Assembly: GCF_002195995.1 (NCBI RefSeq)
Contig: NZ_NHON01000015.1
Coordinates: 32,307 to 96,306, forward strand
From: Inquilinus limosus
GTDB taxonomy: Bacteria > Pseudomonadota > Alphaproteobacteria > DSM-16000 > Inquilinaceae
DNA: 64,000 nt
Reading direction: 5' to 3'
The notes beneath the pieces were generated by a model. That model did not search any database. It was not told where the DNA came from and saw only the letters and a program-made list of their open reading frames with translations. Made by a program: the position numbers and the translations under genes. Within the stretch, counting starts at the first letter, position 1, and every line of letters starts with the position of its first letter. Positions 1 to 8,465 of the stretch are shown here, in pieces.

Positions 1-503
1 TGCGGCAGCGGGATCGAGGGTGGCGGGCGGCCGAGCTTGCGGCAGACCGCCTGCACGAACGCCTCCTCCGACAGCGTGTCCAGCTGCGCGTCCAGGATCT
101 CGTCCTCGACCAGCGTCTCCCACACCACCGACCGCAGATGCTCGGCACCCTCGCCATCCGCGGGCGTCGCGATCGCCTTGGTCACGGTCTCGGTGACCTG
201 CTCCCGGCGTTGGCGCCGGCGCTGCTGCTCGCCCGAGGCCTCGCGCTCGCCCCGCCGCATCAGGTAGTCGACGCGGATCCGCTCGACCATCGCCACCGAC
301 AGCCGCAGCGACCGCGACAGCCGCGACTGGATCAGACCGAAATCGAGCGGCGAGTCCCTGTCCGCCCTCTCCTGCTGCCGCTCGGTCATCCGCTTGCTGC
401 GCATGTCGATCTCGGCCGCCTCGCGCACCAGGTGCAGCGCCCATCCCGTCCACTGCATGTCGGGATCGGTCGGCCGGATCGGTTCGGAGGGCGCTTCATG
501 CAT
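1..503 (-). CDS. Hypothetical protein, C-terminal part cut by the window edge
   Basis: An open frame on the minus strand starts at ATG 503-501 (MHEAPSEPIRPTDPDMQW) and runs without a stop past base 1, so at least 167 residues are present. The middle is rich in Arg, Gln and Glu (repeated RRQR/EQQ stretches, probably helical). The segment near base 1 reads LSEEAFVQAVCRKLGRPP. There is no signal peptide or membrane segment. I do not recognise the family. It is divergent from cobT, with about 120 bp between the two starts. Confidence 0.6.
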   Translation of the reverse strand, partial: MHEAPSEPIRPTDPDMQWTGWALHLVREAAEIDMRSKRMTERQQERADRDSPLDFGLIQSRLSRSLRLSVAMVERIRVDYLMRRGEREASGEQQRRRQRREQVTETVTKAIATPADGEGAEHLRSVVWETLVEDEILDAQLDTLSEEAFVQAVCRKLGRPPPSIPLP

Positions 504-621
504 AGAACATATCATGAACTAGATCGGCAATTAATGCCAGCGCGATCGCACCGCCCGCGGATTTTGACGCCGCCCCGCTTTGGTGGCAGGGTCCGCGCTT
601 CCGCAACCGGACGCCCTTGCC

Positions 622-1650
622 ATGGCCCAGACGCCCCTGCCCGACACCCTCGACGAGATCCGCGCCCTGTTGCGCCACCTGCCAGGCCCCGATTTGGAGG
701 CCGGCACGGCGGTGCGCGAGCGCGACCGGCAGCTGACCAAGCCGCCCGGGTCGCTGGGCCGGCTGGAGGAGCTGGCGGAGTGGATGGCGGTGTGGCAGGG
801 CCGACATCCGCCGCAGCTGCGCCGGCCGCGCGTCGCGGTGTTCGCCGGCAATCACGGCGTCGCCGTGGCCCAGGGCGTCTCGGCCTATCCCGTCGCGGTG
901 ACGGCGCAGATGGTGAAGAACTTCGTCGCCGGCGGCGCCGCGGTGAACCAGCTGGCCCAAGCCGCCGACAGCGACCTGCGGGTCTATGAGCTGGATTTGG
1001 AGCACCCGACCGCCGACTTCACCATCGCCCCGGCGATGACCGAGGCCGAATGCGTCCGCGCCATGGCCTACGGCATGATGGCGGTGGAGCCGGGCATCGA
1101 CCTGCTGTGCCTGGGCGAGATGGGCATCGGCAACACCACCTCCGGCGCGGCGCTGGCGACGGCGCTGTTCGGCGGCGAGGCGACGGACTGGGTCGGCCCC
1201 GGCACCGGCGTCGACGCCGCCGGGGTGCGGCGCAAGGCCGAGGTGGTGGCCAAGGGCATCGCCGCCCACAAGGCCGCGATGACCGACCCGCTGGAGGTGC
1301 TGCGCCATCTCGGCGGGCTGGAGCTGGCGGCGATCGTCGGCGCGGTGCTGGCGGCGCGGATGGCGCGCATCCCGGTGCTGCTGGACGGCTACACCTGCAC
1401 CGCCGCAGCCGCGGTGCTGTGGGCCGTGGACCGCCACGCGCTGGACCATTGCCAGGTGGCCCATGTCTCGGCCGAGCCGGGGCACCGCCGGCTGCTGGAC
1501 AAGCTCGGCCGCGCGGCGCTGCTGGATCTCGGCATGCGGCTCGGCGAGGGCTCCGGCGCGGCGCTGGCGATCGGCCTGGTCCGCGGCGCCCTGGCCTGCC
1601 ATGAGGGCATGGCCACCTTCGCCCAGGCCGGGGTCAGCGACAAGGATTGA
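622..1650 (+). CDS. cobT: Nicotinate-nucleotide--dimethylbenzimidazole phosphoribosyltransferase (CobT)
   Basis: CobT transfers phosphoribose from nicotinate mononucleotide to 5,6-dimethylbenzimidazole, making alpha-ribazole phosphate for the lower ligand of cobalamin; it is cytoplasmic. The 342-residue product has the family signatures FAGNHGVAVAQGVSAYP, MVKNFVAGGAAVNQLA, GEMGIGNTTSGAAL and the C-terminal LGMRLGEGSGAALA, which carries the catalytic Glu. The start chosen is ATG 622 (MAQTPLPDT), which gives the usual family length; the frame extends to a TTG at 580. No other cobalamin gene is adjacent. It is convergent with the kinase gene downstream, with a hairpin between them. Confidence 0.95.
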   Translation: MAQTPLPDTLDEIRALLRHLPGPDLEAGTAVRERDRQLTKPPGSLGRLEELAEWMAVWQGRHPPQLRRPRVAVFAGNHGVAVAQGVSAYPVAVTAQMVKNFVAGGAAVNQLAQAADSDLRVYELDLEHPTADFTIAPAMTEAECVRAMAYGMMAVEPGIDLLCLGEMGIGNTTSGAALATALFGGEATDWVGPGTGVDAAGVRRKAEVVAKGIAAHKAAMTDPLEVLRHLGGLELAAIVGAVLAARMARIPVLLDGYTCTAAAAVLWAVDRHALDHCQVAHVSAEPGHRRLLDKLGRAALLDLGMRLGEGSGAALAIGLVRGALACHEGMATFAQAGVSDKD

Positions 1651-1660
1651 GACGGCGCGG

Positions 1661-1687
1661 CACAGTCCCCGACCGCCGGGGACCGTG
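1661..1687. terminator. Hairpin between convergent cobT and sugar kinase genes
   Basis: The arms GTCCCCG (1665-1671) and CGGGGAC (1677-1683) pair perfectly around a 5-nt loop, and flanking CAC/GTG can extend the stem. No T-run follows on either strand, so a shared terminator is inferred from the position between two converging genes. Confidence 0.4.
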
Positions 1688-1734
1688 ACGGCCGACGACT
1701 TGATCTGTAGTGACGAAGCGGCCGTCTATGCCGA

Positions 1735-2667
1735 TCAGGCGGACGGGCCGCCCGCGAAGTCGGGCATCGCGTCGCGCGGCACCACGGCGCCGCGATGGCC
1801 GATCACGACCGCGGCCAGGCGGTGGCCGCGCAGCGCCGCGGCCGCCGGGTCCAGCCCGGCGAAGCGGCCGGCCAGGTAGCCGGCGTTGAAGCTGTCGCCG
1901 GCCGCGGTGGTGTCGACCGGGGTCACCACGCGAGGCACCGGCACCGTGGTCACGCCCTCGGCCGTGGCGATGTGGCAGCCCTCGCCGCCGCACTTCACCA
2001 CGATCTCGCCGACGCCATAGCCGCGCAGCCGGGCGATGGTGGCTTGCGGGTCGGCGTCGCCGAACAGCGCCTGCTCGTCGTCGAAGGTCGGCAAGGCATG
2101 GGTGGCCAGCGCCAGGAACCGCGCGAACACCGCCTGCGCCCTGGCCTTGTCGGGCCAGCCGCGCGGCCGGTAATTGCCGTCGAAGGCGATGCGCGCGCCG
2201 CGGGCCTTGGCCGCCGACAGCGCCGCGTGGAAGGCGTCGCGGCCGGCGTCGCTGTACAGCGACAGGGTGATGCCGGAGAAGTAGAGCAGGCCGTAGCCGG
2301 CCAGCGTCCCGGCCAGGTCCGCCGCGCCCGGCAGTTCGAACACCTCGCGCGCCGGCGCCCGGTCGCGCCAGTAGTGGAAGGTGCGCTCGCCCCTGTCGTC
2401 GGTGCGGATCATGTACAGGCCGGGCACCCGGCCGGGCAGGCGCGGCACCAGCCCCGTCCCCACCCCTTCGGCCTGCCAGCGGGCCAGCATCTCGTCGCTG
2501 TACGGGTCGTCGCCCAGCGCGGTGACATAGTCGACCGCGACGCCCTGGCGGGCCAGGTACACCGCGGTGTTCAACGTGTCCCCGCCGCTGGCCAGCTGGG
2601 CGTCGCCGCCCGGCTTCACCGCGATCTCGATCATGCACTCGCCGATCGATGCCACCCGCATTGACAC
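1735..2667 (-). CDS. PfkB-family sugar kinase, probably 2-dehydro-3-deoxygluconate kinase
   Basis: A 310-residue ribokinase/PfkB kinase. The N-terminal RVASIGECMIEI and GGDTLNTAVYLARQG are the substrate-binding lid region. The C-terminal signature DTTAAGDSFNAGYLAGR contains the catalytic Asp and the anion hole. Overall pattern (FHYWRDRAPAREVF, LYFSGITLSLY, FDGNYRPRGW) matches KDG kinases, which phosphorylate 2-keto-3-deoxygluconate to KDPG in the cytoplasm. The start is GTG 2667 or ATG 2661 two codons later. It is the last gene of a minus-strand run with an aldo/keto reductase, a TctC-type binding protein, a GntR regulator and an SDR, which fits sugar-acid catabolism. A related sugar kinase specificity is possible. 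Confidence 0.85.
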   Translation of the reverse strand: MSMRVASIGECMIEIAVKPGGDAQLASGGDTLNTAVYLARQGVAVDYVTALGDDPYSDEMLARWQAEGVGTGLVPRLPGRVPGLYMIRTDDRGERTFHYWRDRAPAREVFELPGAADLAGTLAGYGLLYFSGITLSLYSDAGRDAFHAALSAAKARGARIAFDGNYRPRGWPDKARAQAVFARFLALATHALPTFDDEQALFGDADPQATIARLRGYGVGEIVVKCGGEGCHIATAEGVTTVPVPRVVTPVDTTAAGDSFNAGYLAGRFAGLDPAAAALRGHRLAAVVIGHRGAVVPRDAMPDFAGGPSA

Positions 2668-2698
2668 AATCCCTTCCCGGCTTACGGCCGGGGCCCGC

Positions 2699-3718
2699 TC
2701 ACGGGGTCGGCGCGTCTGCGCGAATCAAGCTTTCGGATTTCAGATCCGACCACAGCCCGGCCGGGATCGGGTAGCGGAAATTCTCGACGTTGCGCGTCAC
2801 CTGCTCCGGCGACAGCGCGCCGGGGATGACCGAGGCGACGCTGGGATGGCCCAGCGGGAACTGCAGCGCCGCGGCGGCCAACGGCACGCCATGGGCGGCG
2901 CAGACCCGCTCGATCCGGCGGCAGCGCTCCAGCTCCTCCGGCGTCGCGTCGCGGTAGTTGTACTTGGCGCCCTCGACCGGGCCGGTGGCGAGGAGGCCGG
3001 AGGCGAAGACACCGCCGATGACGATGCCGGCGCCATGCCGCTGGCACAGCGGGAACTCCTCCGCCAGCGGTTCCTGGTCCATCAGCGTGTAGGGCATCGC
3101 CACCAGGAAGGCGTCGAGGTCGGCGGCGTCGAGCAGCTTCGGGATCATGCCGGTGACATTGATGCCGGCGCCCACCGCGCCGACCACGCCGGAGGATTTC
3201 AGCTGCTCCAGCGCCCGCCAGCCGGAGCCGGAGATCTGGTCGAGATGGGCGCGCACCCGGGCATCGGTCTTGTGGTGCGGCAGGTCGAGGTCGTGGATCA
3301 GCAGCAGGTCGATGCGCGGCACGGCCAGCCGCATCCAGATCTGCTCCACCGCCCGCATGATGCCGTCATAGCCGTAGTCGAAGACGACATCGAAGGGCAG
3401 GCCGCCGGCCCATTTGTCGGAATGGAAATTCGCCGGGTCGGGCGACGGCTTGAGCCAGCGCCCGACCTTGCTGGAGACGCGGAACTCGCCGCGCTTCTGG
3501 CCGTGCAGGAAGCTGCCCAGCCGGTGCTCGGCCAGGCCCAGCCCGTACCAGGGCGCGGTGTCGAAATAGCGGATGCCGGCATCCCAGGCCGCCTGCAGCG
3601 TGGCATGGGCCTGCGGCTCCGGCACCTTGACGAAGAGCTCGCCGAGCGCGGCCGAGCCGAAGCCGAGCGTGGTCACCTCGAGGTCGGTGCGCCCCAGGCG
3701 GCGGGTGTCGATCGGCAT
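2699..3718 (-). CDS. Aldo/keto reductase (D-threo-aldose 1-dehydrogenase / L-fucose dehydrogenase type)
   Basis: A 339-residue TIM-barrel NAD(P)H oxidoreductase. The catalytic tetrad is visible: Asp53 and Tyr58 in YFDTAPWYG, Lys84 in VSSKVGR, and His in LLLIHDLD. The sequence pattern (RRLGRTDLEVTTLGFGSA at the start; GAGINVTGM; GGVFASGLLATG) resembles the D-threo-aldose 1-dehydrogenase/pyridoxal dehydrogenase branch, enzymes that oxidise aldoses to lactones. It lies about 30 bp upstream of the kinase and about 20 bp downstream of the TctC-type gene on the same strand, so they are probably co-transcribed. Substrate is inferred only from the family and context. Confidence 0.85.
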   Translation of the reverse strand: MPIDTRRLGRTDLEVTTLGFGSAALGELFVKVPEPQAHATLQAAWDAGIRYFDTAPWYGLGLAEHRLGSFLHGQKRGEFRVSSKVGRWLKPSPDPANFHSDKWAGGLPFDVVFDYGYDGIMRAVEQIWMRLAVPRIDLLLIHDLDLPHHKTDARVRAHLDQISGSGWRALEQLKSSGVVGAVGAGINVTGMIPKLLDAADLDAFLVAMPYTLMDQEPLAEEFPLCQRHGAGIVIGGVFASGLLATGPVEGAKYNYRDATPEELERCRRIERVCAAHGVPLAAAALQFPLGHPSVASVIPGALSPEQVTRNVENFRYPIPAGLWSDLKSESLIRADAPTP

Positions 3719-3739
3719 CGGCGGGCTCCTGCGTCTTGG

Positions 3740-4732
3740 CTATTGAGAGTCGGCGGCGCCGGAGGCTTCCACGATCGGGGCCCATTTCGCCAGCTCGGCG
3801 GTCACATGCTTGGCCAGCTCGTCCGGGGTCGAGCCGACGACGGTGGCGCTGAGTTCGGCCAGGCGCGGCTGCGTTGCCGGGTCCTTCACCGCCTTCATCG
3901 CCGCGGCGTTCAGCCGGTCGATCACCGCCTGCGGCGTGCCGGCCGGGGCGAACAGCGCGTTCCAGGTGTAGGTCTCGTAGCCCGGCACCCCCGCCTCCTC
4001 CATCGTCGGCAGGTCGGGGAAGCTGGCCGAGCGGGTCTTGGTGGTGACCGCCAGCGGCCGCAGCGTCCCCGCCTTGATGAAGGCGGTGGAGGACGGCAGG
4101 TTGTCGAACATGATCGGCACCTGGTTCGCCACCACGTCGTTCAGCGCCGGCCCGGCGCCGCGATACGGGACATGGATCATGTCGACGCCGGCCAGGCTCT
4201 TGAACAGCTCGCCGGACAGGTGCAGCGGCGTGCCGATGCCGGAGGAGGCGTAGCTGTACTCGCCGGGCTTCGACTTCAGCAGCGCGATCAGCTCCTGCAC
4301 CGACTTCACTGGCAGCTCGGGATTGACCTCCAGCACGTTGGGCACCAGCACCAGCAGCGACACCGGCGCGAAATCCTTCACCGGGTCATAGGGCATCTGC
4401 TTCATGACCGCCGGGTTCAGCGCATGGGTCGCGATCGTGCCCATCAGGATGGTGTAGCCGTCCGGATCGGCCTTGGCGACGGCGTCGGCGCCGATATTGC
4501 CGCCGGCGCCGGCCTTGTTCTCGACGATCACGGTCTGGCCGAGATCCTCGGTCATCTTCTCGGCGATCAGGCGGGCGATCAGGTCGGTCGAGCCTCCGGC
4601 CGCGAACGGCACCACCAGCGTCACGGTGCGGGACGGAAACGCGTCGGCGGCTGCGGCCAGGCCGGCCGGCAGCGCAACGCAGGCCGTCAGGCCCGCGAGC
4701 AGGACGGATCGTCGGAACAGGCCATGCAGCAT
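3740..4732 (-). CDS. Bug/TctC-family periplasmic substrate-binding protein
   Basis: A 330-residue extracytoplasmic binding protein of the tripartite tricarboxylate transporter (TTT/Bug) family. It has a Sec signal (MLHGLFRRSVLLAGLTACVA, cleavage near AAADAFPSRT), followed by the family hallmarks VTLVVPFAAGGSTDLIARL, VIVENKAGAGGNIGAD and VPYRGAGPALNDV. The start at 4732 is preferred because it places the signal peptide at the N-terminus; an upstream in-frame start adds 37 unlikely residues. No TctA/TctB membrane subunits lie in the window, so the protein must work with a transporter encoded elsewhere or as a sensor-type orphan Bug protein. The ligand is unknown, perhaps a sugar acid given the neighbouring genes. 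Confidence 0.9.
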   Translation of the reverse strand: MLHGLFRRSVLLAGLTACVALPAGLAAAADAFPSRTVTLVVPFAAGGSTDLIARLIAEKMTEDLGQTVIVENKAGAGGNIGADAVAKADPDGYTILMGTIATHALNPAVMKQMPYDPVKDFAPVSLLVLVPNVLEVNPELPVKSVQELIALLKSKPGEYSYASSGIGTPLHLSGELFKSLAGVDMIHVPYRGAGPALNDVVANQVPIMFDNLPSSTAFIKAGTLRPLAVTTKTRSASFPDLPTMEEAGVPGYETYTWNALFAPAGTPQAVIDRLNAAAMKAVKDPATQPRLAELSATVVGSTPDELAKHVTAELAKWAPIVEASGAADSQ

Positions 4733-4897
4733 GATGGTGCGTCTCCCCCTGGGTCGATCAGCGATGTGATTGTTTTGAGTCGGGCATGGCCTGGACACCG
4801 CCCGTTGGGCCGCGATTGTCGCGGAGGCCGGCGGCGCTGGCAACCCGCGCCGCTGCCGACCGGAGATAGGAACGAAAAGACGGTGAACTGCTCCGCG

Positions 4898-5031
4898 TTG
4901 CCTCTCCCGCTTGCGGGAGAGGTCGGAGACGCGCAGCGGCTCCGGGTGAGGGGAGTTTGTCGAGGCCGGGACCAGCCCTCACCCGGTCGCCCTGCGGGCG
5001 CCCGACCTCTCCCGCCAGGCGGGAGAGGCAA
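4898..5031. repeat. Dispersed palindromic repeat, family B copy 1 (REP/BIME-like)
   Basis: A 134-bp element starts TTGCCTCTCCCGC and ends GCGGGAGAGGCAA, so its ends are inverted repeats, with further internal pairs (CTCTCCC/GGGAGAG, CCCTCACCC/GGGTGAGGG). Nearly the same sequence recurs at 43430-43565, and a relative lies at 27467-27584. It sits in the 373-bp gap between the TctC-type and GntR genes, which otherwise shows no gene. Confidence 0.85.
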
Positions 5032-5105
5032 TTCGCGAAGACACCCGCCATCCCGTCAGCCATCGCCGAACGCAACGGCTTGGCCCGCCCTCAATGCATT
5101 CCGCC

Positions 5106-5879
5106 CTAAGCCGGCACGTCCGCGGCGATCGCCGCCTCCGGGCTCGCGGCTTCGAGCTCGCGGGCGCTCTGGTTCATGATGAACTGCATCGCCTTGCGCG
5201 CCGCCCGGGCGTCGCCGGCGGCGATGCCCTCATAGACCGCGCGATGGTCGCCGACCGCCAGCGGGAAGGCGCGGTTGCGCCGCGCCTGGGCCTGGAAGCT
5301 CATGGTCAGCAGCGGGCCGAGGATGGTGCTGAGCCGCTCGATCAGCGCGTTGCGGCTGGCGGCGAACACCGCCAGGTGGAAGCGGACATCGGCGCTGTAG
5401 AAGGCGCGCGGGTCCTCGCCCGCCTTCTCCATCTCGTCCAGCGCCTCCTGGATCAGCGCCCGGTCCTCGGGCTGCGACCGCCTTGCCGCCAGCTCGGCCG
5501 CCGCCGGCTCGATCGCCCAGCGCAGCTCGACCAGGTCGCGCCGGAAGCTGGGGATCAGCGCCTCGGGCGAATGCCAGCCCAGGATGTCGGGGTCCAGCAG
5601 GTTCCACGCCTCGCGCGGCTTGACCCGGGTGCCGGAGCGGCGCCGCGGCTCCACCAGCCCCTTGGCCGCCAGCACCTTCACCGCCTCGCGGATCGCCGAG
5701 CGGCTGGCGCCGTAGGTCTCGGCCAGCTCGCCTTCGCTCGGCAATGTGTCTCCCGGGGGAATTTGGCCGGATACGATCCGGGCTCCGATATCGTGGACCA
5801 CCCGGCCATGCAGGCCGGCGGAAGGATACCCGTTTTTCTTCATGCCGCGGTCTTCGACCTTCTTTGGATCCTGGGCCAT
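5106..5879 (-). CDS. FadR-type GntR transcriptional regulator (FCD domain)
   Basis: A 257-residue repressor or activator with an N-terminal winged helix (residues about 25-90: ARIVSGQIPPGDTLPSEGEL, GASRSAIREAVKVLAAKGLV) and a C-terminal FCD ligand domain rich in His, Asp and Arg (DVRFHLAVFAASRNALIERL and VGDHRAVYEGIAAGDA, where metal and effector ligands normally lie). FadR-subfamily members with this layout usually sense sugar acids or organic acids. It lies within the catabolic run between the TctC-type gene and the SDR, so it probably controls that cluster. The start at 5879 is the first ATG; an internal ATG at 5843 is an alternative. Confidence 0.9.
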   Translation of the reverse strand: MAQDPKKVEDRGMKKNGYPSAGLHGRVVHDIGARIVSGQIPPGDTLPSEGELAETYGASRSAIREAVKVLAAKGLVEPRRRSGTRVKPREAWNLLDPDILGWHSPEALIPSFRRDLVELRWAIEPAAAELAARRSQPEDRALIQEALDEMEKAGEDPRAFYSADVRFHLAVFAASRNALIERLSTILGPLLTMSFQAQARRNRAFPLAVGDHRAVYEGIAAGDARAARKAMQFIMNQSARELEAASPEAAIAADVPA

Positions 5880-5928
5880 TGTCGCCGAAATCTCCCGCGT
5901 TGCAATGATTTGACAAAAAACCGGGGTG

Positions 5929-6681
5929 TCAGCGCCCCCCCGACACGTCGATCGTGGTCGCCGTCATGTAGGAGGCGGCGTCGGACAGCAGGAACAGCGC
6001 CGCCTCGGCGATCTCCTCCGGCCGGCCGATCCGGCCGATCGGGATGCTCGGCGCCACTGCGTCCAGCACCGATTTGCCGCCGATATGGTCGTCGTTGATG
6101 TCGGTGTCGGTCAGGCCGGGGCGCAGGCCGACGACGCGGATGCCGTCGGGCGCGACCTCGCGCGCCAGGCCGGTGGTGAAGGAATCGACCGCGCCCTTGG
6201 ACGAGGCATAGGCCACCTCCTGCGGCAGCCCGCCATGCCGGGCCGCGACCGAGGAGATGTTGACGATCACGCCGCCCGGCCCGCCGCGCCGCCGCGACAT
6301 CCGGCGGATCGCCTCGCGGCTGCAGTAGAACATGCCGAAGACGTTGACGGCGTAGAGCGCGGCCAGGGCCTGCGGGTCGTCCATCGCCTCGGTCCGGGTC
6401 ACCGGCCCGATCACCCCGGCATTGTTGATCAGGGCGGTGACGGGCCCGAGCGCCCGGTCGACCTCTGTGAACATCGCCGTCACCGCGGCGCTGTCGCCGA
6501 CATCGGCGGCGAAGGCGGCGGCCTCGCCGCCCGCGGCCTTGATCCCGGCCACCAGGGCCTCGGCCGCGTCGCGCGACCGGCCGTAATTGACCGCCACGCG
6601 CCAGCCGCGGGCCGAGCCCAGCCGGGCGATGGCGGCGCCGATTCCACGGCCCGCGCCGGTGACGAGCAGCACCCCGGCCAT
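5929..6681 (-). CDS. SDR-family NAD(P)-dependent oxidoreductase
   Basis: A 250-residue classical short-chain dehydrogenase. It has the cofactor motif TGAGRGIG near residue 8, NNAG in LINNAGVIGP, the catalytic Ser in VIVNISSVAARHG, the YASSK Tyr-x-x-x-Lys pair, and the C-terminal PEEIAEAALFLLSDAASY. The basic residues after the glycine motif (NYGRSRD) suggest NADP preference. The start at 6681 has an AGGGAGGA ribosome site just upstream. It heads the minus-strand catabolic cluster and is divergent from the hydratase gene. Substrate is not determinable. Confidence 0.9.
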   Translation of the reverse strand: MAGVLLVTGAGRGIGAAIARLGSARGWRVAVNYGRSRDAAEALVAGIKAAGGEAAAFAADVGDSAAVTAMFTEVDRALGPVTALINNAGVIGPVTRTEAMDDPQALAALYAVNVFGMFYCSREAIRRMSRRRGGPGGVIVNISSVAARHGGLPQEVAYASSKGAVDSFTTGLAREVAPDGIRVVGLRPGLTDTDINDDHIGGKSVLDAVAPSIPIGRIGRPEEIAEAALFLLSDAASYMTATTIDVSGGR

Positions 6682-6749
6682 GACGTCCTCCCTCTTGTCC
6701 GACGAATGAGCGTAGCATGAGGATAAAAGCCCTACCAATGGAGCGCGCG

Positions 6750-7529
6750 ATGGCAATCGATCTCCATGCGGCCGCCGGCATCCTGGCCGCCCACCGGCTG
6801 CGCCCCGGCGCCTTTCCCGGCCTGCCGGAAGGGCTGCGGCCGGCCGATCTCGCCGAAGCGCGCCGGCTGCAGGACGCGGCGCACGACATCCTGTCCGACC
6901 GCTTCGGACCGCGCATCGGCTGGAAGATCGGCTGCACCACGCCGGTGATGCAGCGCTTCCTCGGAATCCCGGAGCCCTGCGAGGGCGGCCTCTTCCAGGC
7001 GAATGTCCAGCAGAGCCCCGGCCGCTTCCCGGCGGCGGCGCATCACCGCATCGGCGTGGAGTGCGAGATCGCGGTCCGCCTGAGCTGCGACCTGCCGCCC
7101 GGCGAGCACGGCCGCGACGCCCTGGCGGCGGCGGTGGAGGCGGTGCTGCCGGCGATCGAGGTGGTCGACGACCGCTATGCCGATTTCGCCGGGCTGGGCG
7201 CCCCGACCCTGCTGGCCGACGACTTCTTCCAGGTCGGCTGCGTGCTGGGCGCGCCGGTCGCCGGCTGGCGCGGCCTGGACCTGGCAGCGCTGTCCGGCCG
7301 GATGCTGATCGACGGCGCCGAGGCGGGGCGCGGCCACGGCCGCGACGTGCTGGGCCATCCGCTGAACGCGCTGGCCTGGCTGGCCGGCACGCTGGCCCGT
7401 CGCGGCAGGAGCCTGAAGGCCGGCGAGATCGTGCTGCTGGGCAGCCTGGTACAGACCCAATGGCCCGCCCCCGGCGCGCACGTGGCCATCGAGATCGAGG
7501 CGCTGGGCCGGGTGGAGATGGAGGCGTAG
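6750..7529 (+). CDS. 2-keto-4-pentenoate hydratase / fumarylacetoacetate hydrolase-superfamily protein
   Basis: About 259 residues of the FAH-superfamily hydratase/decarboxylase group (MhpD-like), which add water to 2-oxo-pent-4-enoates or decarboxylate related ketoacids with a divalent metal. Seen: GWKIGCTTPVMQRFLG, IGVECEIAVRL (the E-x-E metal ligands), AIEVVDDRYADF, and GHPLNALAWLAGTLARRG near the C-terminus. Start ATG 6750 follows GGAG by six bases; ATGs at 6738 and 6717 are alternatives. It is divergent from the SDR by less than 70 bp, so the two may share a control region and belong to the same pathway. Confidence 0.85.
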   Translation: MAIDLHAAAGILAAHRLRPGAFPGLPEGLRPADLAEARRLQDAAHDILSDRFGPRIGWKIGCTTPVMQRFLGIPEPCEGGLFQANVQQSPGRFPAAAHHRIGVECEIAVRLSCDLPPGEHGRDALAAAVEAVLPAIEVVDDRYADFAGLGAPTLLADDFFQVGCVLGAPVAGWRGLDLAALSGRMLIDGAEAGRGHGRDVLGHPLNALAWLAGTLARRGRSLKAGEIVLLGSLVQTQWPAPGAHVAIEIEALGRVEMEA

Positions 7530-7623
7530 GTCCGCCTTTGGGTCCTCAAGCGTTCCCGCTGGACTTTTCGCCCCGCCGGCCGTCGAGTCGTGGGAGGTGC
7601 CGAGAGAAGGGGAGGCTGACGAC

Positions 7624-8430
7624 ATGGAAGCCGATCGGATCTTCCAGGGACCCATCCCTGCCTTGTACGACCAGCATCTGGGGCCGATGATCTTCGCGCC
7701 CTATGCCAGCGACCTGGCCTCCCGGCTGACCGGCCTGCGGCGCGGCCGGGTGCTGGAGACGGCGGCCGGAACCGGCATCGTCACCCGGGCGCTGCTCTCC
7801 GCCCTGCCGGACGAGGTGTCGATCGACGCGACCGACATCAACCAGGCGATGCTCGACCGGGCGTCGAGCCTGATCTCCTCGCCCCGGGTGACCTGGCGTC
7901 CGGCGGATGCCCAGTCCCTGCCCTTCCCGGACGGAGCGTTCGACGCCGTGGTCTGCCAGTTCGGCGCGATGTTCTTTCCCGACAAGGTGCGGGCCTTCGC
8001 CGAGGCGCATCGCGTCCTGAAGCCGGGCGGGCGCTTCCTGTTCAACGTCTGGGACCGGATCGAGGCGAACGAATTCGCCGATGTGGTGGTGGCCGCGGTG
8101 GCGCGCCTGTTCCCCGACGACCCGCCGCTGTTCCTGGCGCGCACGCCGCATGGCCATCACGACGTCGCGGCGCTGGAGGCCCAGCTGCGCGCCGCGGGGT
8201 TCGGGTCGGTCACGTCCGAGACGGTCACGCGGCAGAGCGCGGCGCCGGATGCGATGACCGTCGCCATCGGCTATTGCCAGGGCACGCCGATGCGGAAGGA
8301 GATCGAGGACCGCGCCGCCGACCGGCTGTTGGAGGCGACCGAAGCTGCGGCCACCGCGATCGCCGCCCGCTTCGGCCCCGGCCCGGTCACCGGCCAGATC
8401 CAGGCCCATGTGATCACCGCCGAGCGCTGA
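7624..8430 (+). CDS. Class I SAM-dependent methyltransferase
   Basis: A 268-residue Rossmann methyltransferase. Motif I is VLETAAGTGIVTRAL, motif II is SIDATDINQAML (acidic residue for the SAM ribose), and the motif III/IV region is FPDGAFDAVVCQFGAMFFPD followed by VLKPGGRFLFNVWD, typical of the UbiE/Methyltransf_11 group. The start at 7624 follows AGGGGAGG at a good distance; the upstream GTG at 7597 is less likely. It is convergent with the AceE-like gene. The small-molecule substrate is unknown. Confidence 0.88.
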   Translation: MEADRIFQGPIPALYDQHLGPMIFAPYASDLASRLTGLRRGRVLETAAGTGIVTRALLSALPDEVSIDATDINQAMLDRASSLISSPRVTWRPADAQSLPFPDGAFDAVVCQFGAMFFPDKVRAFAEAHRVLKPGGRFLFNVWDRIEANEFADVVVAAVARLFPDDPPLFLARTPHGHHDVAALEAQLRAAGFGSVTSETVTRQSAAPDAMTVAIGYCQGTPMRKEIEDRAADRLLEATEAAATAIAARFGPGPVTGQIQAHVITAER

Positions 8431-8465
8431 GAGTCCGGCGGTTCACCCGCGATCCCGGTCGTCCG

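Noticed and set aside
2567..5179. A plus-strand open frame of 870 codons
   Set aside because: It lies antisense to the aldo/keto reductase and TctC-type genes, which have clear family motifs; in GC-rich DNA long antisense frames are common and this one has His/Arg/Gln-rich low-complexity content.
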